Of a stretch of 10,868 bases of DNA, positions 1-7,348 are shown piece after piece. A model generated the notes under the pieces. That model saw nothing but the letters and a program-made list of their open reading frames with translations. It had not been told where the DNA came from and did no database searches. The stretch covers positions 275,405 to 286,272 of the forward strand of contig MU646409.1 in NCBI GenBank assembly GCA_026770585.1, in the 5' to 3' direction. The first letter of the stretch is position 1. Every line of letters begins with the position of its first letter. Both the position numbers and the translations under genes were made by a program. This DNA is from Baffinella frigidus. Lineage: Eukaryota; Cryptophyceae; Cryptomonadales; Baffinellaceae.

Positions 1-44
1 AACCCTAAACCCTAAACCCCAAACCCTAAACCCTAAACCCTAAA
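1..44. repeat. Left telomeric repeat, CCCTAAA type
   Basis: Six tandem heptamers of AACCCTA, one a variant (AACCCCA at 15-21), followed by a short A run. The C-rich strand reads 5' to 3' from the window edge, which is the orientation expected for a left chromosome end. The tract is much shorter than most native telomeres, so it is probably cut off by the end of the sequence. An interstitial telomere-like tract is the main alternative. Confidence 0.88.
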
Positions 45-485
45 AGGAAGCATCGCAAGCATGGGGTACAACAACGGGGCCCAGCCGTCCCGGAGTCCAA
101 GCCCGGAGGCCTGGGCGCCTCCAGCAAAAGAGCAACGCACGAGTTTCATGCCCTTTGCGGGCATTACACGGTACCCTGTCCTGGATAGTACACACTCGCA
201 CGGAGGACAGTGAAGCAGGTGAGCGGAAACTTGGCAGATTTCCGAAAGACTTTTTTTCAAAAATCGAGAATACTTGATCCACGATACATCTAGTAAAACC
301 AGATATCAATTTTGTGGCACACACATTCTCAATTTCTGGAAATATTTCTCTCTGCAATCGGTTCAGTTTTCCTGCAACCGCTCCAGGCGCTTTGTAGGCC
401 TTGGTGGTGTTGAGATGGAGTCGGTACGGCGCACCACACCATCGCGACCACCTCTCAAGTTTTGAGTGGGTGGGAATGCCGCCCT
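45..485. other. Left subtelomere, with minus-strand open frame into the telomere
   Basis: No recognisable gene. A minus-strand frame is open from 483 down to 40 (147 codons), and its stop codon (complement of 40-42) lies inside the telomeric repeat. Its middle part, about 210-348, follows a possible 3' splice site (ATTGCAG) and reads REIFPEIENVCATKLISGF at its start, with AT-rich third positions unlike the other exon candidates here. On the plus strand a 50-codon ATG frame (61-213) starts 17 bases from the repeat. Neither frame shows a domain, and either could be chance. If the minus frame is real, it is a gene broken off by the telomere. Confidence 0.25.
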
Positions 486-660
486 ACTACCTCGGTAGTG
501 TGGTTGCGTCTGAGGGTAGTGTGGTGCAAAACGTAGCGTGGTTGCGCCTAGGAAAAGGCAGTGCGGATGCGCCGAGGAAAGAGTAGCGAGGCCCACAAGT
601 GGTTGCACCACCACTCACAGCTGGTTTGATTGCGAGGCCAAAAAGTGGTGTGGTTGCGCC
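486..660. repeat. Degenerate GTGTGGTTGCG tandem repeats
   Basis: A motif close to GTAGTGTGGTTGCGCCTAGG recurs at irregular spacing of about 25-40 bases, at about 493, 514, 532, 558, 583, 597 and 645. Later copies are increasingly eroded. The CCACACTAC complement links this array to the 17-base repeat at 1043 and 1477. It looks like decayed subtelomeric satellite. Open frames across it are short and unconvincing. Confidence 0.45.
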
Positions 661-1010
661 CGGGGGGGAAAATGCTTGGTTATGCCCTGGACACTCCTGC
701 TCGAAGTTATCCTAATTTTTGTCGTGATTCTAATTTTTGAGAGATATTGCCGTGTGCGTCCGGCAGGTCCATCCGCGGGTTTTTCGCGGAGATCACTCGC
801 CTCCCAGTGCAGGCAAAGCCCCTCCGACCTCTCGGAACCCGCTCTGCACGCCCTCACTTTGGTGAAGTGTGCCCGAGGGGTCCTAACACCACCGTTTTTT
901 TGTTAATGACCGAAACTGGTGCTGTGTGGTTCTGTTTTTCAGTTTTTATGCCCAAAAAATGGCCCGAAAAGTTGACTGGTTGAAAAAACTGAGCGGTAGC
1001 TTTAGCTGGT
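661..1010. other. No supported gene; T-rich hydrophobic frame
   Basis: A plus-strand frame encodes a hydrophobic stretch at about 682-745 (WTLLLEVILIFVVILIFERY) that resembles one membrane segment. The residues come from a short imperfect duplication of CTAATTTTTG, so low-complexity DNA is the likelier cause. Nothing else in this stretch stands out. Confidence 0.2.
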
Positions 1011-1373
1011 GCTTAAAAACTGTTTGGTAGTCTTCGCCGGTACTCGTCGGCCACACTACCTTTGCGTACCTTTCCTTCTGCAAAGCAACCTCGTCGAGCA
1101 CTGCGGGCACGCCCCACCAGCCCACCTCTCGACCGGCATCGTGTTGTGGTACAAAATGGCTCCAATGCTCCGTCGAGACACACTGGGTGCGACGCGTGCC
1201 ACTGCTCCTGTTGAGAGATCTGGGAGAGATCTGCGCCTGTCGCCTCGACTGGAAGCCAGCTGCATGCTTTCCAACTTGTCGCTCCTCAACCTGATAGTGT
1301 CGCTCACGAGTACCAGCAAAGGCTTCCAATAGTCTGTTGAGCACCAACGAAGACTGCCAATCATGTTTTAAAC
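1011..1373. repeat. Foldback structure with imperfect inverted arms
   Basis: Positions 1024-1045 (TTGGTAGTCTTCGCCGGTACTC) match the reverse complement of 1339-1360 at 18 of 22 bases. Weaker pairing of the outer TTAAAA sequences (1013-1018 against 1365-1370) extends the arms. A further copy of the CGCCGGTACTCG part lies inside, on the opposite strand, near 1288-1323. The layout suggests an old foldback or miniature inverted-repeat element, or an inverted subtelomeric duplication. It carries no clear gene. Confidence 0.4.
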
Positions 1374-1493
1374 AAACTGTCAGTGTGGGCCAGTTCTTTT
1401 ATTGAGAAACTGAACCCCCCCCCCACATTCCAGCCAGTTTGAGTTTTCTGGCACTGATGATCCTGGCTGATTGGTTCTCGTCGGCCACACTAC
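1043..1493 (+). repeat. Pair of identical 17-base direct repeats
   Basis: CTCGTCGGCCACACTAC occurs at 1043-1059 and again at 1477-1493 in the same orientation. Diverged copies lie nearby on the opposite strand. The first copy sits in the left arm of the foldback structure and the second lies outside it, so the motif is dispersed and not simply the edge of one element. The sequence between 1374 and 1476 has a poly-C run and no supported gene. Confidence 0.5.
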
Positions 1494-1606
1494 ACCCTGA
1501 TCTCCTGGTCAAACGACACGTGATATTGGTTTGCCTGAAGCGCCTGCAGCATCTTGAGCGCGCCTTCGCACTCCGTCAGTCCTGACGCCCTCGACACCAC
1601 TTTGTG

Positions 1607-1733
1607 CACTTAGTGCGGTCCACTTGTCACGTCATAAGTGGCCAGATATTGCACTTGACCACTCTCACTTACAAGGACGTGTGCACCACGGTGAGGTTCG
1701 GGGTCTGATAGGTCGGCGGGACCGCACTGAGTG
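1607..1733. repeat. Inverted repeat with 15-base arms
   Basis: CACTTAGTGCGGTCC (1607-1621) pairs with GGACCGCACTGAGTG (1719-1733) at 14 of 15 positions, around a loop of 97 bases. Flanking bases do not extend the pairing and no target duplication is visible. Function unknown; chance is possible for arms of this length. Confidence 0.4.
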
Positions 1734-1795
1734 GTTCACTCTCATTGTATTGAGCGCAGCATCTTCTGTCAGCGTGCCGCGCCTCTCGGCCCTGA

Positions 1796-1957
1796 GTCCC
1801 GCGACACCCGGAGCAGGGCATCAATGAGCAGCGCATCGCGGAAATCAAACGCAGCGAGCAAGGCTTCGTCATTCCCACCCCACCTCCAGGCATGGAAACA
1901 CGGTTCCTCCCCACCAGAGCCCCCGCCGCATTTAATCTCGGAACACCGCTCAACTAG
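1796..1957 (+). CDS. Exon-like open frame, 53 codons, unknown product
   Basis: A frame open from 1796 to the TAG at 1955-1957 has a protein-like composition. A charged amphipathic stretch (EQRIAEIKRSEQGF, about residues 11-24) is followed by a Pro-rich segment (IPTPPPG). There is no useful start codon, so it would have to be a terminal exon. A possible 3' splice site lies at 1811-1816 (GGAGCAG before GGCATC). I do not recognise a family. It may be the 3' end of a decayed gene or retroelement, or a chance frame in GC-rich DNA. No upstream exon could be joined with confidence. Confidence 0.28.
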   Translation, partial: VPRHPEQGINEQRIAEIKRSEQGFVIPTPPPGMETRFLPTRAPAAFNLGTPLN

Positions 1958-2206
1958 TTGTGCGTTTTTGCTATCTTACCCCTGGCCACAAAGCGGGCTA
2001 CGAAGGGGGAAAAATAAGGCATTTCCGGTTACCTATCCGCAGGAACCCCCCCTACATCCCTACAGATTGCCTACCGTAGGGTCGTAGGTTTTATCTCTTA
2101 AGGCATATCCGCTGTGTGGAGGTCTATGCCTAAAATATCATATGCACCCTTATCTTAAGCGTTCGTAGCCTTAAGGTACGCAACTTATTCTGTTATGTTC
2201 TGAAAT
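1958..2206. other. AT-richer stretch without a supported gene
   Basis: Base composition shifts to AT-rich relative to the flanks. TTAAGG and CTTAAG motifs recur (about 2098, 2155, 2171), and a short inverted pair AGGCATA / TATGCCT lies at about 2101-2133. No open frame of note. It could be the outer part of a degraded transposable element adjoining the foldback copy that follows. Confidence 0.3.
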
Positions 2207-2388
2207 GAGATTACTGTGTTAAATTATAAACCCCTTTGTCGAGCCTCGGTCAGTGTCTGTTTTCTTAAATTAGTACCTTCGGGTCGACTAAAGCGAGATT
2301 TAGTCAACCCTCTGGCACAAATTAAGAACAAGCAGGCCCAGAATCTGGTTCTTAAGTTGTAGGTTCTTGTCAACTAGATATCTCAACA
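2207..2388 (+). mobile_element. Foldback miniature element, family B, copy 1 (approximate ends)
   Basis: Shares with the other family B copies the blocks GAGCCTCGGTCAGTGTCTG, TTTTCTTAAATTAGTACC, TTTAGTCAACCCTCTGG, ACAAATTAAGAACA and GGTTCTTGT. A central palindrome pairs GGGTCGACTAAA (2281-2292) with TTTAGTCAACCC (2299-2310), and the arms continue as imperfect inverted repeats. The element is therefore nearly a full-length hairpin with no coding capacity. Both ends are eroded: the right end reads AGATATCTCAAC where other copies have GGTATCCCTGTA. The boundaries given are estimates. Confidence 0.65.
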
Positions 2389-2469
2389 ACCTAGCTACGC
2401 GGGACCCACTTCGGGGTTTTGAGATTTTTCGATTTTGGATAAATTGTAAGAAGGGCGCTCAACAAGTGT

Positions 2470-2516
2470 TTTCAAAGGAGAAACGCCGACCGGAGTCAGG
2501 TCGGGATCCTTTGAAA
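2470..2516. repeat. Perfect two-step hairpin
   Basis: TTTCAAAGGA (2470-2479) pairs exactly with TCCTTTGAAA (2507-2516), and inside it CCGACC (2486-2491) pairs with GGTCGG (2499-2504). The result is a stable stem with one internal loop. No gene borders it, so a terminator or small-RNA role is only speculation. It may be the core of another short foldback element. Confidence 0.4.
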
Positions 2517-3023
2517 CGTAAAATCAAGGTTTTGAAATGCTCCAGCGCAAACACTTTTCCATCAGAATGTGTGGGTTGCCAAAATGGCTCCAACTCAACG
2601 CGACCACAGGCCGTGTTGGGAATCCTAAACCCTGGACGTGTTCCCGCGTAGTGATTTCTCTGCATGTTGCGCTCTGTCACTCGAGTGTGAACCCCCTTTT
2701 ACGCACACGGCAGGTTGAGGCGCGACAATACGATGGTTTTAGGCGCCGCATCGGTGGTTCCGACACGCATTGTGCGCCGCGTGAATCCTAGCTAGATTTC
2801 TCATGGGCCCATTAATAAAATTTAATATTTATTTATCTCAGATTCAGGCGGCAGTTGAGCCATTCTGTACCTTGAGGGCTCAAATTCTTTTCGTTTTGTA
2901 CCAGGAATCGTTTAGATGGACGGCGAATGAGATCGAGGTTACATACATGTACTAGAGAAGCTTCTGCGGAGACCACCACCAGGACCACCGTGGCGCCCCA
3001 CACGTTGGCCTACTCTTGGGTCA
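2517..3023. other. No supported gene; interstitial telomere motif and stem-loop
   Basis: Contains one isolated CCTAAACCCT (2624-2633), the telomere heptamer in a non-telomeric position. It also has an AT-rich tract (about 2811-2840) and a stem-loop pairing TTGAGCC (2855-2861) with GGCTCAA (2877-2883). Open frames here are short and show no codon or splice pattern that I would defend. Confidence 0.3.
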
Positions 3024-3358
3024 TGTGTGGGTTCCAGGCTCTTCACCAGGGCACCCAAACCATTTACGGATGTAAGGTTATGAGGTCATACGGAGATGCG
3101 TCTTCTGTGAGCCAGTGTGGGTATCTAGGCTCTACAGGTATCTAAGGACGCAGGGTTATGAGGACGCCACTTAGGCCTCCGAAGTAGATTCACATAGGCC
3201 TCCAATGAAGAGAGAGTTGACTAATAACTCGGGCCCTTTTAAGGGCTGCACAACCGTTTGAGAAAACGCAACGAAGACAGGAGGCTCCTCGTCACGCGTG
3301 GGGTCTTCAGCGTTCACATAACCTTGCGTCTTTAGCTACTCGTAGAGCCTAGATACCC
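3024..3358. repeat. Direct and inverted repeat block with 42-base arms
   Basis: The arm at 3119-3160 (starting GGGTATCTAGGCTCTAC) matches the reverse complement of 3317-3358 at 37 of 42 bases. A third, more diverged copy in direct orientation lies upstream at about 3026-3083, sharing GTGTGGGT, AGGCTCT and GGTTATGAGG. The block may be a foldback element with an internal tandem duplication. It has no family A or B ends and no gene. Confidence 0.5.
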
Positions 3359-3503
3359 ATAGCGAGGTTACTCTGTATCTACCGGTAGTGAAAACCGGCG
3401 CTGAGACGGAGGGGGGGGGGCGAAGTGGTTGGCTGGCTAGCACGCGCTTCTTAGGCGAGCCGACTCTGCCCGCACCCTAGACCTCCACGATTCCATCAAT
3501 ACC

Positions 3504-3818
3504 TACAGGATTATCTAGCTTACAGGGGTACCTCGCTCATAGGAAACTGCCCCCCCCCCTAGGACCACCATTAGGCCCTAGGCATAGCCCGACTGTAGGG
3601 TCCTAGGAGAAGGCGGTTTCTTATGAGCCAGGTACCCCTGTACAAGAAACCAAAACTTTAAAAACACGTACCGGATTTGGGGCCTGCGTGGTTTTGACTT
3701 CGTATCACAGGGTTGACTAAATCTCGCATAGTAGGGTGTAATGTAAGAACGCATACACGTACCCCGTCCAAGGCTCGACTCAGGGTGTTCAGCCCGGGTA
3801 CGAGCGTGTATCCCTGTA
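3504..3818 (-). mobile_element. Foldback miniature element, family B, copy 2, interrupted
   Basis: Reverse-oriented copy. Its right edge on this strand is GTATCCCTGTA (3808-3818). Inside are the family blocks GGTTGACTAAATCTCGCAT, CGGATTTGGGGCCTGCGTG and CAAGAAACC. The other end is split: the last 17 or so bases (TACAGGATTATCTAGCT from 3504) are separated from CAAGAAACC (3643 on) by a family A element plus a TA duplication. Removing the 120 inserted bases leaves a 195-base copy whose end aligns with intact copies (compare CTTGTAGACGAGGTATCC at 9209-9226). Confidence 0.7.
3523..3640. mobile_element. Miniature inverted-repeat element, family A, copy 1 (118 bp)
   Basis: Terminal inverted repeats of about 45 bases start CAGGGGTACCTCGCTCAT and end ATGAGCCAGGTACCCCTG. 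The inner arms include AAACTGCC / GGCGGTTT and CCTAGGACC / GGTCCTAGG. TA flanks both sides (3521-3522 and 3641-3642), as expected for a TA target duplication. There is no coding capacity, so movement would need a transposase encoded elsewhere. A C run at about 3550-3560 differs in length from copy 2. The transposase superfamily is not assignable: TA targets suggest Tc1/mariner-like elements, but CAGGG ends are not typical of them. Confidence 0.8.
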
Positions 3819-3984
3819 CAGCGGTTCTTGCCATGCAATGCAGTGAAGCACGGGGGCCACACGAGGACGCACCACTCCGCACTACAGGGGTCACACGCGA
3901 CCACATTTAAGGACACACATCATCCCAAGGACGGTCCTGGGTTCGTAGGAAGATCCCCACGGTACTCTGGGGCGGCGCGTGTCC

Positions 3985-4260
3985 TCATTCGGGAGAAACC
4001 GCAGCAGCAGAAGCGTGCTCGCGAGAGACAGGAAACCCAAGGCTCTGCAGCTGCGCCTCCATCGCATCCAGCGCGCTGCTCCCGCATTGTGCAGGGTGCG
4101 TGTGCTGGCAGGCTCCCTCGCTGCAGCCTTCATCGCCACCCCCCCCTGGCGCGGCGCCCGTGTCGACTTGCCCAGCCTTCTGTGCCTGATCCGCAAGAGC
4201 CTGCCAGGCCGTCGCACCCTTCAGCCGCACGCACCACGCGCGTTTTGATCGGAACACCAC
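3985..4260 (-). CDS. Exon-like open frame between two transposon copies, unknown
   Basis: A minus-strand frame of 91 residues has a protein-like Ala/Gln/Glu-rich composition: ATAWQALADQAQKAG near residues 17-31 and ALDAMEAQLQSLG near 63-75, both able to form amphipathic helices. A Gly-rich, Cys-containing linker lies between them. The only starts are internal, and possible splice sites (CACAG upstream, GGGTTTCC downstream) are weak. The segment lies exactly between two family B copies. A long overlapping plus-strand frame is also open, so GC-rich chance frames are a real alternative. No family recognised. Confidence 0.22.
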   Translation of the reverse strand: MVFRSKRAWCVRLKGATAWQALADQAQKAGQVDTGAAPGGGGDEGCSEGACQHTHPAQCGSSALDAMEAQLQSLGFPVSREHASAAAVSPE

Positions 4261-4282
4261 CTTGCCTAGTCTCCATCATGTA

Positions 4283-4456
4283 CAGGAACATCTGGATTAC
4301 ACACATCCACCACATAACAAACCCACACCGGATTTGGGGTCTGCGTGTTCTTAATTGACTGAATCTGACGTTTAGACAACCCACAGGTACTAATTTAAGA
4401 AAACAGACACTGACCGAGGCTCAACACGGGGTGTTTTTATAGCCCGGATATCCCTG
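4283..4456 (-). mobile_element. Foldback miniature element, family B, copy 3 (about 174 bp)
   Basis: Reverse-oriented copy. It runs from CAGGAACATCTGGATTA to GATATCCCTG and carries the shared blocks CGGATTTGGGGTCTGCGTG, TTCTTAATTGACTGAAT, GGTACTAATTTAAGAAAACAGACACTGACCGAGGCTC and TAGCCCGGATATCCCTG. Its left half is closest to copy 1 (GAGCCTCGGTCAGTGTCTG in both). Flanks are TA on one side and CA on the other, so a target duplication is not clean. Confidence 0.72.
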
Positions 4457-4539
4457 CAACTGATTCCGGTGAAGGACTCCCATGCCTGTTTACTTACCAG
4501 AGCTTCACCTGGAGCAAAGGCTGCTCGATTTAATTGCAG

Positions 4540-4891
4540 GAACAATCCTGGAACGGAACCTGCCCGTATCGAGCGTGTTGGGACTCTGATGGTGAGCGTG
4601 CAGGTGGAAAATGACTCTTGGAGGGGACACGGACCTTGAGCGCTACCCCCACAGACGGCTGCACGCCCATCACCTCGCCCAGGGTCCTGCACGCCACGCC
4701 ACACCTCCCCACATCAGCGGTGCTGCGAACCACCCCACCGAGGCGGACAGCTCACCGTCAGCGGAGAGATGGAGAGAGATAGAGCGAGCGAGCGAGAGAG
4801 AGCGAGGCCTCGATGCTCTCCGTGTTTGAGCACCACGCCACGCACCACCAAGGACATTCCTAGCGCTGCGAGAACAGGAAGTCGCATCTAG
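4540..4891 (+). CDS. Possible two-exon coding region, unknown product
   Basis: Exon 4540-4591 follows ATTTAATTGCAG and encodes NNPGTEPARIERVGTLM before a strong donor, GTGAGC. A 63-base intron ends in CTACCCCCACAG. Exon 4655-4891 continues in phase to a TAG as a 78-residue basic, Pro/Arg/Ser-rich tail. Part of that tail (EMERDRASERERARPR) is encoded by the GA-rich microsatellite. No domain is recognised and no start codon is visible, so 5' exons would be missing. The splice motifs agree with those of the other models here. Low-complexity composition makes chance or a decayed gene quite possible. Confidence 0.27.
4762..4807 (+). repeat. GA-rich microsatellite 1
   Basis: Purine tract of GAGAGA and GAGCGA units, preceded by AGCTCACCGTCAG. 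The same CTCACCGTYAG sequence precedes the third tract at 5421, so the two sites share ancestry beyond the simple repeat. Confidence 0.8.
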
Positions 4892-4929
4892 TTGACAACT
4901 TGGACCTCGCCTAAGGTCAGGACTGGGTT

Positions 4930-5008
4930 GCTATTTCCCCGGAAAAGTTGCGCACAGCCCAGAAAAGTTACTCCGGGCGCCATTTCCCCGGAAAAAGTGG
5001 CACACGGC
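4930..5008 (+). repeat. Short tandem duplication
   Basis: The block GCTATTTCCCCGGAAAAGTTGCGCACAGC (4930-4958) recurs 49 bases later as GCCATTTCCCCGGAAAAAGTGGCACACGGC (4979-5008). The shared core is ATTTCCCCGGAAAA. It could be a duplicated protein-binding site upstream of something, but no start site is evident. Confidence 0.5.
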
Positions 5009-5209
5009 GGGGCGCCAGCGCAGGATAGCCTCTCTTAGTGCGCGGGCGCCCCGTGGAGCGCCACGTTTCGAAAAAGTATCTGCCCCTGGGAAGCGAGCGC
5101 CCCTCGCGCCAGATTGCAGGACGCGCATCGGACAGGGTATGCGAGTGTATGTTACGCCAGTCGAGTGGCCTAATGCGCACCCCCCCTAACGTAAGATCAG
5201 TATGGCGCC

Positions 5210-5964
5210 CTAGACATAGGCCGAGCGGCCGGTGTTGGGGAAACGTGACGCGACGGGGGAAGCAGCAACGATCAAGCGAGCGAGAGTGAGAGAGTGAGAG
5301 AGAGCGAGCGAGAGAGAGAGAGAGGGAGAGAGCGATACGTGGCGAGGCCGACGAGTCTGCCGGAGCGAAGCCCAAGGTGGAAGCCCTCCTTGAAACCGTC
5401 CCCGAACCTGCCCCAACAAACTCACCGTTAGAGAGCGAGAGATATAGAGAGATTGCCGACACGTTTCCTGCACATCCAATTCGTCCAAAAGAAACGGGGA
5501 GTGCGGTTTGATTGTTTCCTACCATGTCGGACCACCGGGTACGAGGCAGAATCTGAAGAGTTGGACGAGGGATGCAAGTTAGTACATATCCAATGGTCTA
5601 CGAGACACACAGGTCGAATCACGCTGGGAGAAGGGGGCTGCCAAGACGCTCCTTCTCCGAGACTTGAGGTTGGCAAGACGCTGCTCAGCCTGGGAGATTG
5701 CGGTGCGTGGTGGTGGGGTAGAGGAGCAGGGGCGAGGGCCGCACCCCTCTTGCAGAGAATCCTCCCGCGCCTGTGCCAGAGTCTCCTTGAACCCTTCCTG
5801 TCGGGGCAAAGTGCTTCAGTAACAGCACCCCGATCTGCCTTACGGGGTTGGTTGGTTGACGCGAACGGGGCTCCACACAGAAACCAATTTTTCCAGTACC
5901 TTCCAGTGCTTGTTCCGCGCGCTCTTCTCGTCCCGCACGGAGAGCGCGTCGCGCCTGGCCGAGC
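5210..5964 (-). CDS. Candidate multi-exon gene with coiled-coil-like segments, unknown product
   Basis: Five exons join in phase on the minus strand with GT-AG introns: 5964-5900, 5797-5609, 5552-5523, 5467-5426 and 5356-5210 (introns 102, 56, 55 and 69 bases). Exon 1 reads ARRDALSVRDEKSARNKHWK. Exon 2 contains EGFKETLAQAREDSLQEG and AEQRLANLKSRRRS, charged heptad-like stretches that could form coiled coils. The intron before the third exon has a perfect TACTAAC branch motif 22 bases before its CTTCAG end, and the donor after exon 4 is GTGAGT. The last exon crosses the GA tract as a Ser-Leu repeat and stops at TAG. No start exon or known family is identified. Long frames on both strands overlap here, so the model is tentative. 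Confidence 0.3.
5275..5334 (+). repeat. GA-rich microsatellite 2
   Basis: About 60 bases of (GA)n with GAGTGA and GAGCGA interruptions. On the minus strand it gives alternating Ser-Leu codons, so apparent SLSLSL frames across it should be discounted unless other evidence supports them. Confidence 0.85.
5430..5453 (+). repeat. GA-rich microsatellite 3
   Basis: Short purine tract GAGAGCGAGAGATATAGAGAGA preceded by AACTCACCGTTA, matching the context of the first GA tract. Confidence 0.6.
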
Positions 5965-6206
5965 CTGCCGGAGAAGCAACCGCGGGTCAGACCATAGCTG
6001 CAAGACCCCTCCTGTAGAGAAAAGGGCAGGATCTACCGGGATCAGGTCCGACGTCCACAACAGATCGCCTGTGGCGGGGAGCAACTGCGGCCAATTTTCC
6101 AACACACCGCCTAGTTCCCAGCACCAGTCTAGCTTCTCATGGCCCAGCTCCCCAACATGAAACCGACACGAATTTTGGTTTCCCAACGCACGGGCTGTTC
6201 TTGCAG

Positions 6207-7348
6207 GAGGCGTACCGACAGCCACTTCCTCGTCCCCATCGGATCCCCAGACGTCGTCGCCACCACCCCTGCCCAGAATCCGTCAAATGGTCAACACCAG
6301 CCCGGGAGGAGATGATTGCTCCATGCTGAAATCCAAATCCCTGCCTGATTTCGAGGGGCGGGCCACCAGCACGCTGGCGCAGGGGGGAGACGCCTCTCAC
6401 CTTGCTGCAGCCACTGGAGACGACCGGCCGTCGTCGTCTGAGTCGCTCCCCCAAGCAGACATGCTCCCTGTCAATCCCTCCCCAGCCAGCCCTTCCTTCG
6501 TTATGAGCCTCGAAATCAAAAGTCAACTTCTGGGGAAATACAGTAAAATATATTCCAAAAATGGATCTTTTTACAATTGCTCAGCGTAAAATCGAAACCC
6601 GAAAAAGCGAAAAGATGGCTCTTCAGATGACTCAAAAGCTCATGGTGAGGCGGCGCGATTGGGCAGGGTGCGGTCTGGAACATTTTTCTGTGTTGTGTGC
6701 GGTTGCGGTGTCTGCGTGTTGAAATTTGGGCGTGGCATTGCAGCAGCCTTGTAGTGAAGTGCCAGGACGTCTCTGACGTGGCTGCCCAGCTGACGCGGCT
6801 AGCGTAGGCAGTTGCGCCCCTTCACCGGGGCTTCTGGCTGTGTTTGTGAGTGTCATCTCCTCCGAAGCGACATGCATCACGGCGCTGATGTGAGGCTATG
6901 CGAGTCGCACACTCACGCAGCGTCTGCTCCACGTTTGGCTCCAGAGGGGGTGACTAACTCGCTCGCTCCTCCTTTGCAGTTCGGATCCATCTCCAAGATG
7001 GGCACCGGCGTCCTTAACTCGCTCGCCCGGGAAGACGGCGGCTCGGGCGCCGTGGTAAACACCGGTCCCTTTCGTTGTCTACGGGGTTAGGGCTGATGGG
7101 ACACAGCAGCAGGGCGGCGCGCTCCGGCAGAACTTTCCGACAAAGCTTCCCTGTCGCAGCCTTTCCCGCACCGCCTCACACGTCTGTCTTGCTGTCTCAC
7201 CCCTCTTTTTTTTGCATCCGCGCTCCCTCTTGGGTAATCTCGCCCCAGAATTATCGTGCGCACCACGCTCGTTCCAACTCACCTTCCCCCCCGTGCCCCG
7301 CAGTCGAGCCACTTCGCCCAGGCCGCGTGGTCAGGCCGCCGCATGAAC
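6207..7348 (+). CDS. Candidate multi-exon gene, partial, one apparent frame shift
   Basis: Exons are 6207-6644 (after TTCTTGCAG), 6980-7054 and 7304-7348, joined by introns of 335 and 249 bases. The donors are GTGAGG, GTAAAC and, after the third exon, GTGAGC. The acceptors are CTCCTTTGCAG and CCGTGCCCCGCAG, and TGACTAAC gives a good branch site (CTAAC at 6954-6958). From the middle of exon 1 on, every junction falls between codons. The N-terminal part is Ser/Pro-rich (TSSPPPLPRIRQM), then reads SLEIKSQLLGKYSKIYSK. There the frame stops unless it shifts by one in the A5 run (6557-6561), after which LFTIAQRKIETRKSEKMALQ continues. FGSISKMGTGVLNSLARE and SSHFAQAAWSGRRMN follow. No family is recognised. 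It could be a gene with a base-call error or a pseudogene; 5' and 3' exons are not fixed. Confidence 0.45.

Noticed and set aside
538-906. Membrane protein frame with one hydrophobic segment
   Set aside because: The hydrophobic stretch comes from duplicated T-rich DNA, and the flanks belong to a decayed repeat.
3828-4358. Plus-strand frame of 176 codons
   Set aside because: It reads straight into the family B element and is His/Pro/Arg-rich without any motif; a GC-rich chance frame is likelier.
4968-5525. Minus-strand frame of 185 codons with Ser-Leu repeats
   Set aside because: The repeats are a translation of the GA microsatellite, and the rest shows no consistent coding pattern.
5428-6225. 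Long minus-strand open frame (265 codons) and an overlapping plus-strand frame of 235 codons (5453-6160)
   Set aside because: Both are Pro/Arg/Gly/Ser-rich with no domain and are open on opposite strands over the same bases, which is typical of GC-rich chance frames. A third frame on the minus strand looks more protein-like and was used instead.
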